A stretch of 10,304 bases of DNA from JBGTFE01 sp041747435 (GTDB lineage Bacteria > Acidobacteriota > Blastocatellia > Pyrinomonadales > Pyrinomonadaceae): positions 1 through 10,304 of the forward strand of contig JBGTFE010000150.1 of NCBI GenBank assembly GCA_041747435.1. Direction: 5' to 3'. Numbering within the stretch: position 1 is the stretch's first letter; the number at the start of each line of letters is the position of its first letter. The notes beneath the pieces are model-generated. The model saw nothing but the letters and a program-made list of their open reading frames with translations. It searched no databases and had not been told where the DNA came from. This document shows positions 1 through 6,522 of this stretch, piece by piece. A program made the translations under genes and the position numbers.

Positions 1-60
1 GATTCGGCGCGCTATATTACCGGTCAGGTAATTCAAGTCGACGGCGGACTCGCTATGTGA
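1..60 (+). CDS. fabG: 3-oxoacyl-ACP reductase / SDR family oxidoreductase, C-terminal end only
   Basis: Twenty codons read in frame from base 1 to a TGA at 58-60; the 5' part lies outside the window. The peptide contains YITGQVIQVDGGLAM, the standard C-terminal strand of FabG-type short-chain dehydrogenases (the segment around ITGQ.. VDGG that closes the NADPH-binding fold). In fatty-acid synthesis FabG reduces 3-oxoacyl-ACP with NADPH in the cytosol. With only the tail visible, other classical SDR enzymes that share this ending cannot be excluded. It ends 37 bases before the rhomboid gene on the same strand, so the two may share a transcript. Confidence 0.8.
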   Translation, partial: DSARYITGQVIQVDGGLAM

Positions 61-97
61 TTTCTGATTTTGGATTTTTCACAACTAGGATCGAAAA

Positions 98-853
98 ATG
101 TCTTTACAAACCGCAGAAGCAATTGAACACCCGATTGAAGCGCAGGAAAATGTCCGGCGCGCTTTGCCTATCGTGCCGCTTTATTCGCTCTTGATGGTCG
201 GGTGTCTGATCGTCGTTTTCATTTGCCAATTCAGAGCGGACGGATCGAGTTCAATAATAGAAGGCGGCGAAACGTCTATTCTGCTCGCGGGATTTGTAAA
301 ACCTGCGTTTTCCGCCGGCGAATACTGGCGAATTTTGACCGGAATGCAGCTTCATATTGGCTTGATCCATTTGCTTTTTAATTGTTACGCACTTTACGTT
401 CTCGGAAAACTGATCGAAATTCTCTCAAACCGCGTACATCTCGCGATCATTTTTTTGCTCGCCGGCATCGGCGGAAATATTCTCAGCCTGATATTTTTGC
501 CGGACGGGAACTCTGCCGGTGCTTCCGGAGGGATCTTGGGTTTTCTCGGTTATCTTGCGGTTTACGGCTACAAGCGAAGAAAAATACTGCCGCCGGATTT
601 TCTTAAGAATATGCTTTTCAATATCGGTTTTATCGCGCTTTACGGCATTCTGCTCTACCGCGTGATCGATAATTTCGGTCATCTCGGCGGCGTTTTGACT
701 GGCGCGCTTTACGGCGCTTTTCAGATCACCGGCGACGTTTATAAAGATCCACGCGAGATTCGCTCGACGACGGAAATTTTCGGACTTATAGCGCTCGGAA
801 TCTTTATTACCGTGACAATCTTCAGCTGTCTTGTTCTATTGAGAATCATTTGA
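98..853 (+). CDS. Rhomboid family intramembrane serine protease
   Basis: A 251-residue polytopic membrane protein that should cleave transmembrane substrates within the bilayer using a Ser-His dyad. Visible family marks are HIGLIHLLFN at about 86-95 (the conserved His and Asn of TM2), GASGG at 141-145 with the likely catalytic Ser143, and GHLGG at 194-198 with the likely catalytic His195. About 25 soluble residues precede the first hydrophobic helix (about 26-44). A large loop (about 45-80) follows TM1, as in other rhomboids, and a final hydrophobic helix spans about 227-248, after the catalytic His helix. The start is supported by AGGA at 87-90, seven bases before the ATG. The substrate cannot be told from sequence. 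The neighbours fabG and trmB look like housekeeping partners in a transcript rather than functional clues. Confidence 0.93.
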   Translation: MSLQTAEAIEHPIEAQENVRRALPIVPLYSLLMVGCLIVVFICQFRADGSSSIIEGGETSILLAGFVKPAFSAGEYWRILTGMQLHIGLIHLLFNCYALYVLGKLIEILSNRVHLAIIFLLAGIGGNILSLIFLPDGNSAGASGGILGFLGYLAVYGYKRRKILPPDFLKNMLFNIGFIALYGILLYRVIDNFGHLGGVLTGALYGAFQITGDVYKDPREIRSTTEIFGLIALGIFITVTIFSCLVLLRII

Positions 854-854
854 A

Positions 855-1493
855 ATGGCAAGAGTTCGAGTTCACCAGCACGTAAATCCGCTCGCGCCAT
901 ATTTTCGTTTTACGCCACGACCATTAGAAATTAAGCAGATTTTTGCCGATCCTACGCTTCCGCTTCATCTCGATATCGGCTCGGCGCGCGGGCGTTTTAT
1001 TTTGAAAATGGCGGAGATCGAAAAAGGCTGGAATTTTCTTGGCGTCGAGATCCGCGAGCCTTTGGTTGAGGAAGCAAATCGAATTGCGCGCGAGCAGGAA
1101 CTTATAAATCTGCACTACGAATTCTGTAACGCGATGATCGCGCTCGGAAAACTAATTGAGCAATTTCCGGAAAATATTTTGCGCGCGGTGACTATTCAAT
1201 TTCCCGATCCGTGGTTTAAGAAAAAACACGCGAAACGCAGAATGGTCAATGCCGAATTGGTTGAAACCGTGGTCAGACATCTTGCTAAAAACGGGCGAAT
1301 CTTTGTTCAGACCGATATTGAATTTCTTGCCGGCGAAATGTTCGGACTATTAAGCAAAAATCGACATTTGCGCGAAATCGAGATCTCGGAAAATCCTTTT
1401 TTGATAAAGACCGAACGTGAACGAGCGGTCGAAGAAAAAGATTTGAAGATCTACCGGCGGATTTTTGAAAAAAGTCTGAACACCCATACGTGA
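855..1493 (+). CDS. trmB: tRNA (guanine-N7-)-methyltransferase
   Basis: A 212-residue SAM-dependent enzyme that methylates N7 of G46 in the tRNA variable loop. The SAM-binding glycine loop is DIGSARGRF at 40-48. The acidic residue after strand 2 is in GVEIRE (63-68). The family signature FPDPWFKKKHAKRR lies at 116-129, and a TERE element at 186-189 corresponds to the C-terminal TxxE-type motif that contacts the target. The N-terminal RVHQHVNPLAPYF is like the N-terminus of TrmB proteins that lack a long leader. The ATG falls one base after the rhomboid stop, so translation is probably coupled; GAGAA at 841-845 is a possible weak ribosome site. A strong inverted repeat follows at 1520-1559. 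Confidence 0.96.
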   Translation: MARVRVHQHVNPLAPYFRFTPRPLEIKQIFADPTLPLHLDIGSARGRFILKMAEIEKGWNFLGVEIREPLVEEANRIAREQELINLHYEFCNAMIALGKLIEQFPENILRAVTIQFPDPWFKKKHAKRRMVNAELVETVVRHLAKNGRIFVQTDIEFLAGEMFGLLSKNRHLREIEISENPFLIKTERERAVEEKDLKIYRRIFEKSLNTHT

Positions 1494-1519
1494 GCGGGCT
1501 GTTTAGACTCAAACGAAAA

Positions 1520-1559
1520 AAAATCCAAGTCTCAAATGGGTGTTTGAAACTTGGATTTT
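1520..1559. terminator. Bidirectional intrinsic terminator between trmB and the M48 protease gene
   Basis: Two 17-base arms (1520-1536 and 1543-1559) around a 6-base loop match at 16 of 17 positions. The one mismatch is C-A in + strand RNA but becomes a G-U wobble in - strand RNA. In the - strand direction the stem runs into a tract of eight U (the eight A at 1516-1523), so the hairpin is a classic terminator for the protease gene ending at 1604. In the + direction the T run (1556-1559) is part of the stem, so termination of trmB is likely but weaker. Position between convergent genes supports the call. Confidence 0.88.
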
Positions 1560-1603
1560 ATAGATTCGACCACCCGCTTACGCAGGCGGTTTTGACAAAT
1601 CGG

Positions 1604-3001
1604 TTAATCGTTCAGACGAATCGAACGAATCATCGAGCGGAAAGCGCTGTAATAGTTGCCTTCTTCGCTTTCGGGCACGACCGTAATTACATAAAACAAA
1701 TCTCCACCGCGAAGCATTGTCGTATATACCGTCGCGATCTCATTTTTGTTTGTGATCGGTGAGCGACCGGCAAGAACAATAGCATACGCCTGTCTGCCGT
1801 TGATCGTAGTCTGCGAATAATTCGTGCGTTTTCGCAAATACGTGTTGCTTTGCAAAACGCCTTCGACATAGTCGTCGGTCGCGGCTGAAAGACTTTGGTT
1901 CTGCCCGCGGGAAACGCCGATCAGCGAACCGTGCGTGATGCCGTCTTTACCGGAAGCGCCGCGCGGTGCAAACCAAACTGACGTTTCGCTCGGAAATTGC
2001 TCCCAATTGTCGGGTACGTTCAAGCGAATCCAGTTTCCGGCGGAGTAGCTTCGCGTTCGTGTCGCCGGACGCTCAACGTTGTTTTCATATCTGCCGTTCA
2101 TTGTCGGCGTTTGCCCCGATTTTGCCTTTGATTCGATCTCCTTCATCGTCTGCGCTTTCGGCATACGCTTGAGTTTCGATTGAACTCTCTCAAACTGGGC
2201 GGTGTTCTTGATCGGATTTTGCGAAACGCGTAAAAGGCGCGATTCGCGATTGATATTTTCGTAACGGTTTGACGGATTTGGATGGCTGCTCAGCCATTCG
2301 GGCGGATTGCCGCCTTTATTTTCGGCTTGGATCGTTTTGAACATGTTCGCCAGATCTTGCGGATCGTAACCGGCGTCTGCAAGAATTTGCGCGCCAAGCG
2401 TGTCGGCTTGCGTCTCGTATTCGCGGCTGTAACGCAGAAAATATCCGGCGACCACCATTTGTCCGAGCTGCGCGCCGGTTTGTCCGCCGAGGATCGCGCC
2501 CCCCAAGATCAAGCCGATCGCGCCGAGTTGCGCCAGCGGATTACTTTGTTTTGTCGCCTGCGACGTGCCGTGTCGAAGCGCTACGTGGCTTATCTCGTGC
2601 GCCATTACGCCAGCCATTTCGCCTTCATTTCTTGCCGCTTCGATCATTCCGCGGTTTACATACATCGGTCCACCGGGTAAAGCAAAAGCGTTGATGTCGC
2701 TCGCGTTAACGATCTTAAAACTGTAATTAAATTCGGAGTGCCGGAACTGCGAGGGGATGGAAGCGACAAGCTTTTGCCCGACGTTTTCGACGTATCGCGT
2801 CGCTTCGGCGTCATTCACCATAGGAAAAGTCTTATCGACCTCTACGGACGCCTCGCGCCCGAGTTTTACATCGTCTTGAATCTTGTATTTATTACCCGGC
2901 GCTTTGATGCGAGACTGTGCGGCGGCAGCCATAGGGAGCATCAAAATCGTCCAAGCGAGAAAAGCTGCGGTTAAATTTCTGGTGATTGTATATTTTTTCA
3001 T
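1604..3001 (-). CDS. Exported M48 family zinc metalloprotease with extra C-terminal domain
   Basis: 465 residues from the ATG at 3001, chosen over an upstream in-frame start at 3064 because GGAGGAG sits three bases before it and the protein then begins with a clean signal peptide (MKKYTITRN, hydrophobic core, AAAAQ near 25-29). Peptidase M48 marks are HEISH at 135-139 (two zinc His and the catalytic Glu), the third-ligand region EYETQAD at 194-200, and SSHPNPSNR at 238-246. A Gly/Ala-rich hydrophobic stretch (about 159-190) lies between the zinc motifs, as is usual for secreted M48 proteins of the BepA/LoiP type. Residues 257-320 are basic and probably flexible. Residues 320-465 form a separate beta-rich domain (starts WIRLNVPDNWEQF) that I do not recognise with confidence. 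A role in envelope protein quality control is likely by family, but the substrate is unknown. The gene is monocistronic, with a strong terminator downstream. Confidence 0.92.
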   Translation of the reverse strand: MKKYTITRNLTAAFLAWTILMLPMAAAAQSRIKAPGNKYKIQDDVKLGREASVEVDKTFPMVNDAEATRYVENVGQKLVASIPSQFRHSEFNYSFKIVNASDINAFALPGGPMYVNRGMIEAARNEGEMAGVMAHEISHVALRHGTSQATKQSNPLAQLGAIGLILGGAILGGQTGAQLGQMVVAGYFLRYSREYETQADTLGAQILADAGYDPQDLANMFKTIQAENKGGNPPEWLSSHPNPSNRYENINRESRLLRVSQNPIKNTAQFERVQSKLKRMPKAQTMKEIESKAKSGQTPTMNGRYENNVERPATRTRSYSAGNWIRLNVPDNWEQFPSETSVWFAPRGASGKDGITHGSLIGVSRGQNQSLSAATDDYVEGVLQSNTYLRKRTNYSQTTINGRQAYAIVLAGRSPITNKNEIATVYTTMLRGGDLFYVITVVPESEEGNYYSAFRSMIRSIRLND

Positions 3002-3004
3002 TGT

Positions 3005-3011
3005 CTCCTCC
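3005..3011 (-). promoter_or_regulatory. Shine-Dalgarno site that sets the M48 protease start
   Basis: Read on the - strand this is GGAGGAG followed by ACA and then ATG, so the GGAGG core is five bases from the start codon. It is the best ribosome site in the window and is the reason for placing the start at 3001 rather than at 3064. Confidence 0.85.
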
Positions 3012-3199
3012 GATCGAACCTTTTTCATTAAATAAAGTCTAAGTAAAAATAGAACGTTACGCAATAAAAGAACGAAAATGCATTGCTATGATGAGGATTG
3101 TTTAATTTTGAGTTTGCTTAAATCGTGAATTGGAGCCTAGGGATTTGCGCTGAGAGCGAAACCCAGCGTAATTGAAAAATCATCGTAAGTTAACGTGGT

Positions 3200-3391
3200 T
3201 TAATGATTTGCAGCATTCGCATTTTCGCGAATACAAAGTAAGGATTCTTCGTCAACTGGCATTGGCTGTAGTATTTCTGTCACTTTTTCGATCAAATCAA
3301 CGCCATCTTTGTCACTGAATTTTTGGGCGTATTGTTTTTCGACCAACATCGCCATCGCGAGTTCATTGTTCAAATCACTTAATAAGTTCAT
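3200..3391 (-). CDS. Possible small hypothetical protein (63 aa)
   Basis: An open frame of 63 codons with no other gene on either strand here. The predicted product is acidic and amphipathic (MNLLSDLNNELAMAMLVEKQ at the start, then DGVDLIEKVTEILQPMPVDEESLL), with the look of a helical soluble protein. The residue mix resembles real coding sequence rather than the basic, Arg/Ser-rich shadows seen opposite other genes here. There is no signal peptide, no membrane segment and no recognised domain. No good Shine-Dalgarno precedes the ATG, which is followed by possible alternative starts at residues 13 and 15. It lies between and antiparallel to pstS. It may instead be a decayed gene or chance ORF. 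Confidence 0.42.
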   Translation of the reverse strand: MNLLSDLNNELAMAMLVEKQYAQKFSDKDGVDLIEKVTEILQPMPVDEESLLCIRENANAANH

Positions 3392-3421
3392 AAGTTTTGT
3401 GTTTTAAGAACATAGATATTC

Positions 3422-3449
3422 TTTCCCAAAAATTTCCCGAACATTTCTT
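3422..3449. repeat. Three 11-bp-phased TTTCCC-type direct repeats
   Basis: TTTCCC occurs at 3422-3427 and again at 3433-3438, and TTTCTT at 3444-3449, so the three copies start exactly 11 bases apart, about one helical turn. This geometry is typical of sites for dimeric or oligomeric response regulators. The repeats lie just upstream of the small - strand ORF and about 200 bases upstream of pstS. The short length and AT-rich setting make chance possible. Confidence 0.35.
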
Positions 3450-3490
3450 AAATCTAAATTTCAACGAATAAGCCAAGGTTAGACTGCCGA

Positions 3491-3518
3491 AGTTAGCAAA
3501 ATGTTAAATCAATGTTAA
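3491..3518. promoter_or_regulatory. Candidate Pho-box-like operator upstream of pstS
   Basis: TGTTAA is found at 3502-3507 and 3513-3518, with a degenerate copy AGTTAG at 3491-3496, giving three units with an exact 11-base period. On the - strand the two good copies read TTAACA-N5-TTAACA. Known PhoB/PhoP/SphR operators are also tandem repeats of about 11-bp period, and Bacillus PhoP uses TTAACA-like hexamers. The position about 130-155 bases before pstS, a gene that is phosphate-regulated in most bacteria, supports the call. The distance to the TATAAT at 3559 (about 40 bases) is longer than in E. coli Pho promoters, where the box replaces the -35 element. Confidence 0.45.
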
Positions 3519-3558
3519 TTTTGCGGCGCGAAATAACGACCATTCATTTTCGGATTTG

Positions 3559-3564
3559 TATAAT
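3559..3564 (+). promoter_or_regulatory. pstS: Probable -10 element of the pstS promoter
   Basis: A perfect TATAAT lies 81 bases before the pstS start codon, in an AT-rich leader. No good -35 hexamer is found 16-18 bases upstream (that stretch reads around ACGACC), which fits a promoter that needs an activator. The phased repeats at 3491-3518 are candidate activator sites. A second AT-rich element near 3609-3616 could also serve. Confidence 0.45.
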
Positions 3565-3645
3565 TGCCTTTGCAATCCAGGAATAATCAAAAAAACTTAA
3601 AATCATTTTATATAAGATTTGTTGGAAAAATTTTGAGGAGAATTT

Positions 3646-4734
3646 ATGTTTAAGAAAAATTTTATCGATATATTTTTAATGTTTGTAGCTGTTTTAGGAA
3701 TGGCTTGCAGTGGGCAACCGGTCGGAAACAGCACAACAACGAGCGGGAGTGCGATGCGTCTGCAAGGTTCGGGCGCGAGTTTTCCGAAACCGATCTATGA
3801 AAAATGGGTCAACGAATACGGCAAAATCAACGCAAAAATCAGCATTGATTATCAATCAACCGGATCGGGCGCGGGACAAAAAGCGATTTTGGCAAAAACC
3901 GCTGATTTTGGTGCTTCCGATGATGCAATGTCGGATGAAGATTTGAAAAAAGCGGAAAGCGAATTACTTCATATTCCGACCGTTTTGGGCGCGGTTGTGC
4001 TGACTTATAATCTGCCCGAAGTAAAAGAGCCGCTCAAACTTTCGTCCGAAACTATTTCGGGAATTTATCTAGGCAAGATCAAAAAATGGAACGATGCCGC
4101 GCTTAAAAAAGACAATCCGAACGTGAATCTGCCGGACACGGATATTTTGCCCGTCTATCGCAATGATTCGAGCGGAACAACTGCCGTTTTCACCGATTTT
4201 CTTGCAAAAACGAACGTCGAATGGAAAGAAAAAGTCGGCGCAAACAAACAACCGAGTTGGATCACAGGCGTTGGCACGGGCGCACCGCGCAACGACGGCG
4301 TGATGGGACAGGTCAAACAAACGCCGAATTCCATCGGCTATGTCGAACTGACATTTGCGAAAGCCAATAATCTGCCGACGGCTTTGATCAAAAACAAAGA
4401 GGGCGAATTTGTCGCGCCGACTCTGGAAGGAGTTTCGGCGGCGGCGGCAGGTTCGGTTGCCGCGACACCCGACGATTTGCGCGTTCAGATCACCGATGCT
4501 GACGGCAAAGACGCTTATCCGATTTCGAGCTACACCTATATTTTGGTTTATAAAAATCAGCAGGACGCGGTGAAAGGCAAGGCTCTGGCGGATTTTCTTT
4601 GGTGGGCGATTCACGACGGCGAAAAATTCACGAAAGACTTGCATTACGCGCCTTTGCCCGATGAAATCGTCAAAAAGGTCGAAGCAAAGATCAACTCGAT
4701 GACGGGTGGCGGCAAACCTCTAAGACAGCAATAA
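3646..4734 (+). CDS. pstS: PstS, phosphate ABC transporter substrate-binding protein
   Basis: A 362-residue periplasmic phosphate-binding protein that captures inorganic phosphate and delivers it to PstCA. The start has GAGGAG at 3635-3640, five bases before ATG. The N-terminus is an export signal (MFKKN, hydrophobic 8-20). Cys21 in VLGMAC could be lipidated, but Gly at -3 makes the lipobox atypical. Phosphate-site motifs are clear: GSGASFP at 41-47, YQSTGSGAG at 69-77, FGASDDAM at 88-95, RNDSSGTT at 172-179 and GYVEL at 231-235. An Ala-rich patch (SAAAAGSVAA, about 264-273) is a surface linker in the second lobe, as is usual. It is the first gene of the pst operon, 13 bases before pstC, and probably induced by phosphate starvation through the upstream repeats. 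Confidence 0.97.
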   Translation: MFKKNFIDIFLMFVAVLGMACSGQPVGNSTTTSGSAMRLQGSGASFPKPIYEKWVNEYGKINAKISIDYQSTGSGAGQKAILAKTADFGASDDAMSDEDLKKAESELLHIPTVLGAVVLTYNLPEVKEPLKLSSETISGIYLGKIKKWNDAALKKDNPNVNLPDTDILPVYRNDSSGTTAVFTDFLAKTNVEWKEKVGANKQPSWITGVGTGAPRNDGVMGQVKQTPNSIGYVELTFAKANNLPTALIKNKEGEFVAPTLEGVSAAAAGSVAATPDDLRVQITDADGKDAYPISSYTYILVYKNQQDAVKGKALADFLWWAIHDGEKFTKDLHYAPLPDEIVKKVEAKINSMTGGGKPLRQQ

Positions 4735-4747
4735 ATCGGAGAAAATT

Positions 4748-5665
4748 TTGGCACAGACCGGCACCATCGGCGATAAAATTTTTCGCACCATTTTGTTCAT
4801 TACTGCCGCGATTATTCTTGTAATCGTGGCGGCGATGATCTTTATGATGGTCTCGAATTCTTTACCGACGATCAAGAATTTCGGCTTCGGATTTTTGACC
4901 GGACGCGAATGGAAACCCGCCGAAAATGTTTTCGGTGCGCTGCCGTTTATTTACGGAACGGTCGTTTCGTCGGTTTTGGCTTTAATAATTTCCGTCCCGA
5001 TTTCGCTCGGCATCGCAATTTTTCTGACCGAACAAGCACCGAAAAAGATCGCTACGCCGATTGGTTTTATGGTCGAACTGTTGGCGGCGATTCCGTCGGT
5101 TGTTTACGGATTGTGGGGAATTTTCGTGCTTGCGCCGTTTGTGCGCGATTATCTGGGTGTTTTTCTCGAAACATATCTGGGATTTGTGCCGCTTTTTCAA
5201 GGTCGTCTGACGGGAATCGGAATGTTGACGGGCGGTTTGATCCTCGCTTTGATGATTACGCCGATCATTACGGCGGTTATCCGCGATGTTTTGGAAGCTG
5301 TACCGAACACACAGCGCGAAGCCTCGCTCGCGCTCGGCGCGACCAAATGGGAAACAACGCGGATCGTCCTCGGCAACGCGGCTTCGGGAATTGCAGGCGC
5401 GGTCGTTCTCGGTTTGGGACGCGCTCTGGGCGAAACGATGGCGGTAACGATGGTCATCGGAAATTCGCCGCAGATCACCGCTTCGCTGTTTGAACCGGCT
5501 TACACGATTGCGTCGGTTTTAGCGGCAAATTTCGCCGAAGCAACCGACAAACTTTATCTGAGCGCGTTGATCGAGATCGGTTTAGTGCTTTTTCTTGTTA
5601 CATTTGTCGTCAATGCACTCGCCAAACTTTTGGTAATGAATGTCGGCAAAGCACGGGCAAATTAA
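4748..5665 (+). CDS. pstC: PstC, phosphate ABC transporter permease
   Basis: 305 residues and one of the two membrane subunits of the PstSCAB importer. The start is a TTG at 4748, supported by GGAG at 4738-4741 six bases upstream; no ATG or GTG start lies nearby, and the next in-frame Met (residue 30) is inside the first membrane helix. Hydrophobic helices appear near 12-36, 65-95, 105-131, 155-180, 211-240 and 268-297. The ABC-permease coupling loop (EAA motif) is REASLALGATKWETTRIVLG at 190-209, followed by GLGRALGETMA, which is characteristic of PstC. The stop precedes the pstA ATG by one base, so translation is likely coupled. Confidence 0.96.
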   Translation: MAQTGTIGDKIFRTILFITAAIILVIVAAMIFMMVSNSLPTIKNFGFGFLTGREWKPAENVFGALPFIYGTVVSSVLALIISVPISLGIAIFLTEQAPKKIATPIGFMVELLAAIPSVVYGLWGIFVLAPFVRDYLGVFLETYLGFVPLFQGRLTGIGMLTGGLILALMITPIITAVIRDVLEAVPNTQREASLALGATKWETTRIVLGNAASGIAGAVVLGLGRALGETMAVTMVIGNSPQITASLFEPAYTIASVLAANFAEATDKLYLSALIEIGLVLFLVTFVVNALAKLLVMNVGKARAN

Positions 5666-5666
5666 A

Positions 5667-6509
5667 ATGGCAAATAACGAATCAGTCCATCGCCGGAGAA
5701 AACTTGTCAGCAGCGTAATGACGACGCTGACGGCGGCGTGTGCTGTGTTTGCGATTGCGGTTTTGCTCATAATTCTTACGTATATCGCCATTCAGGGAAT
5801 TACTTCGGTAAATCTGCAATTTTTGATTGACACGCCGAAACCCGTCGGCGAAGGCGGCGGCATCGGCAACGCGATTCTCGGCTCGGTTTTGATGACCGTT
5901 TTCGCGTGTCTGATCGGTTTGCCGATTGGCATCGGCGCGGGCGTTTATCTCGCGGAATTCGGCGAAAACTTTTTTGCGAAAACGGTTCGTTTTTTGGCTG
6001 ACGCATTGATTGGAATTCCTTCGATCATCGTCGGAATTTTTATCTACACGCTGATCGTTTTGCCGATGGGCAGACAATCGGGTTTGGCAGGCGGACTTTC
6101 GCTGGCAATTATTATGATTCCGATTGTTGCGCGGACAACCGAAGAAATGATTCGGCTTGTCCCGAATTCGATGCGCGAAGGCGCGCTTGCGCTGGGCGCA
6201 CCGCAATGGCGCGTAACGTGGAACATTGTTTTGCCAGCCGCTTCGACCGGAATCGCAACCGGTGCGATGCTGGCGATCGCGCGAATTTCGGGCGAAACCG
6301 CGCCGTTACTTTTCACGGCTTTGAACAGTCGGTTTTACAATTATTTTATGGATCAGCCGATGGCATCTTTGACCGTCCAGATTTATAATTACGCGACCGG
6401 ACCGTTTGATGTCGAACATAAAATGGCGTGGGCGGCAACGCTGATTTTGGTCGGTTTGATTCTGGCGATCAATATCGCCGTGCGGTATCTGACGCGCAAG
6501 AAATTTTAA
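5667..6509 (+). CDS. pstA: PstA, phosphate ABC transporter permease
   Basis: 280 residues from the ATG one base after the pstC stop. An in-frame ATG at 5640, inside pstC, would add nine residues but neither start has a good ribosome site; I prefer 5667 because the protein then begins with a short hydrophilic tail before the first helix (about 20-42). Six membrane helices are visible. The coupling loop is REGALALGAPQWRVTWNIVL at 170-189, followed by ISGETAPLLFTA at 207-218, the PstA hallmark. IPSIIVGIFIY at 117-127 parallels IPSVVYGLWGIF of PstC. PstA pairs with PstC to form the channel and docks on PstB. Confidence 0.96.
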   Translation: MANNESVHRRRKLVSSVMTTLTAACAVFAIAVLLIILTYIAIQGITSVNLQFLIDTPKPVGEGGGIGNAILGSVLMTVFACLIGLPIGIGAGVYLAEFGENFFAKTVRFLADALIGIPSIIVGIFIYTLIVLPMGRQSGLAGGLSLAIIMIPIVARTTEEMIRLVPNSMREGALALGAPQWRVTWNIVLPAASTGIATGAMLAIARISGETAPLLFTALNSRFYNYFMDQPMASLTVQIYNYATGPFDVEHKMAWAATLILVGLILAINIAVRYLTRKKF

Positions 6510-6522
6510 CTTTTCTAGAAAA

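Larger units (their letters stand above)
3002..3645. other. Long divergent intergenic region between the M48 protease gene and pstS
   Basis: This 644-base region separates genes transcribed away from each other, so it must hold both of their promoters. It contains a possible small - strand ORF at 3200-3391, a modest inverted repeat at 3145-3152/3164-3171 (8 pairs with one G-U, 11-base loop, no following T run), and an AT-rich section from about 3400 to 3640 with two sets of 11-bp-phased repeats and a TATAAT. For the protease gene only a poor promoter is visible (TTGCGT at 3059-3064 and TAGACT at 3036-3041 on the - strand, 17-base spacer). I see no tRNA, riboswitch fold or insertion sequence. 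Confidence 0.6.

Noticed and set aside
2282..2680. Open frame of 132 codons on the + strand opposite the M48 gene
   Set aside because: It is antisense to the catalytic domain of the protease, whose HEISH and ExxAD motifs are intact; the composition is shadow-like.
3002..3064. Longer start for the M48 protease at 3064
   Set aside because: It adds 21 residues ahead of a good signal peptide and ignores the strong GGAGGAG just before the ATG at 3001.
3036..3064. Promoter for the M48 gene (TTGCGT, 17-base spacer, TAGACT on the - strand)
   Set aside because: It matches the consensus at only 3 of 6 and 4 of 6 positions in AT-rich DNA, too weak to call as a feature.
3145..3171. Hairpin as terminator or small RNA
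   Set aside because: There are eight pairs including one G-U, an 11-base loop and no T run on either strand, so it is no better than expected by chance.
4069..4644. Long open frame (191 codons) on the - strand opposite pstS
   Set aside because: It lies wholly inside a clear pstS gene and its product is rich in Arg, Phe and Cys with no domain, as expected of a shadow frame.
4909..5493. Open frame of 194 codons on the + strand within pstC
   Set aside because: It overlaps pstC in another frame, and the product is Arg/Gly/Asn-rich with no family marks, so it follows from the codon bias of pstC.
5682..6206. Open frame of 174 codons on the - strand opposite pstA
   Set aside because: It is fully antisense to an intact permease gene, with an Arg/Asn/Gln-rich composition and no ribosome site or domain.
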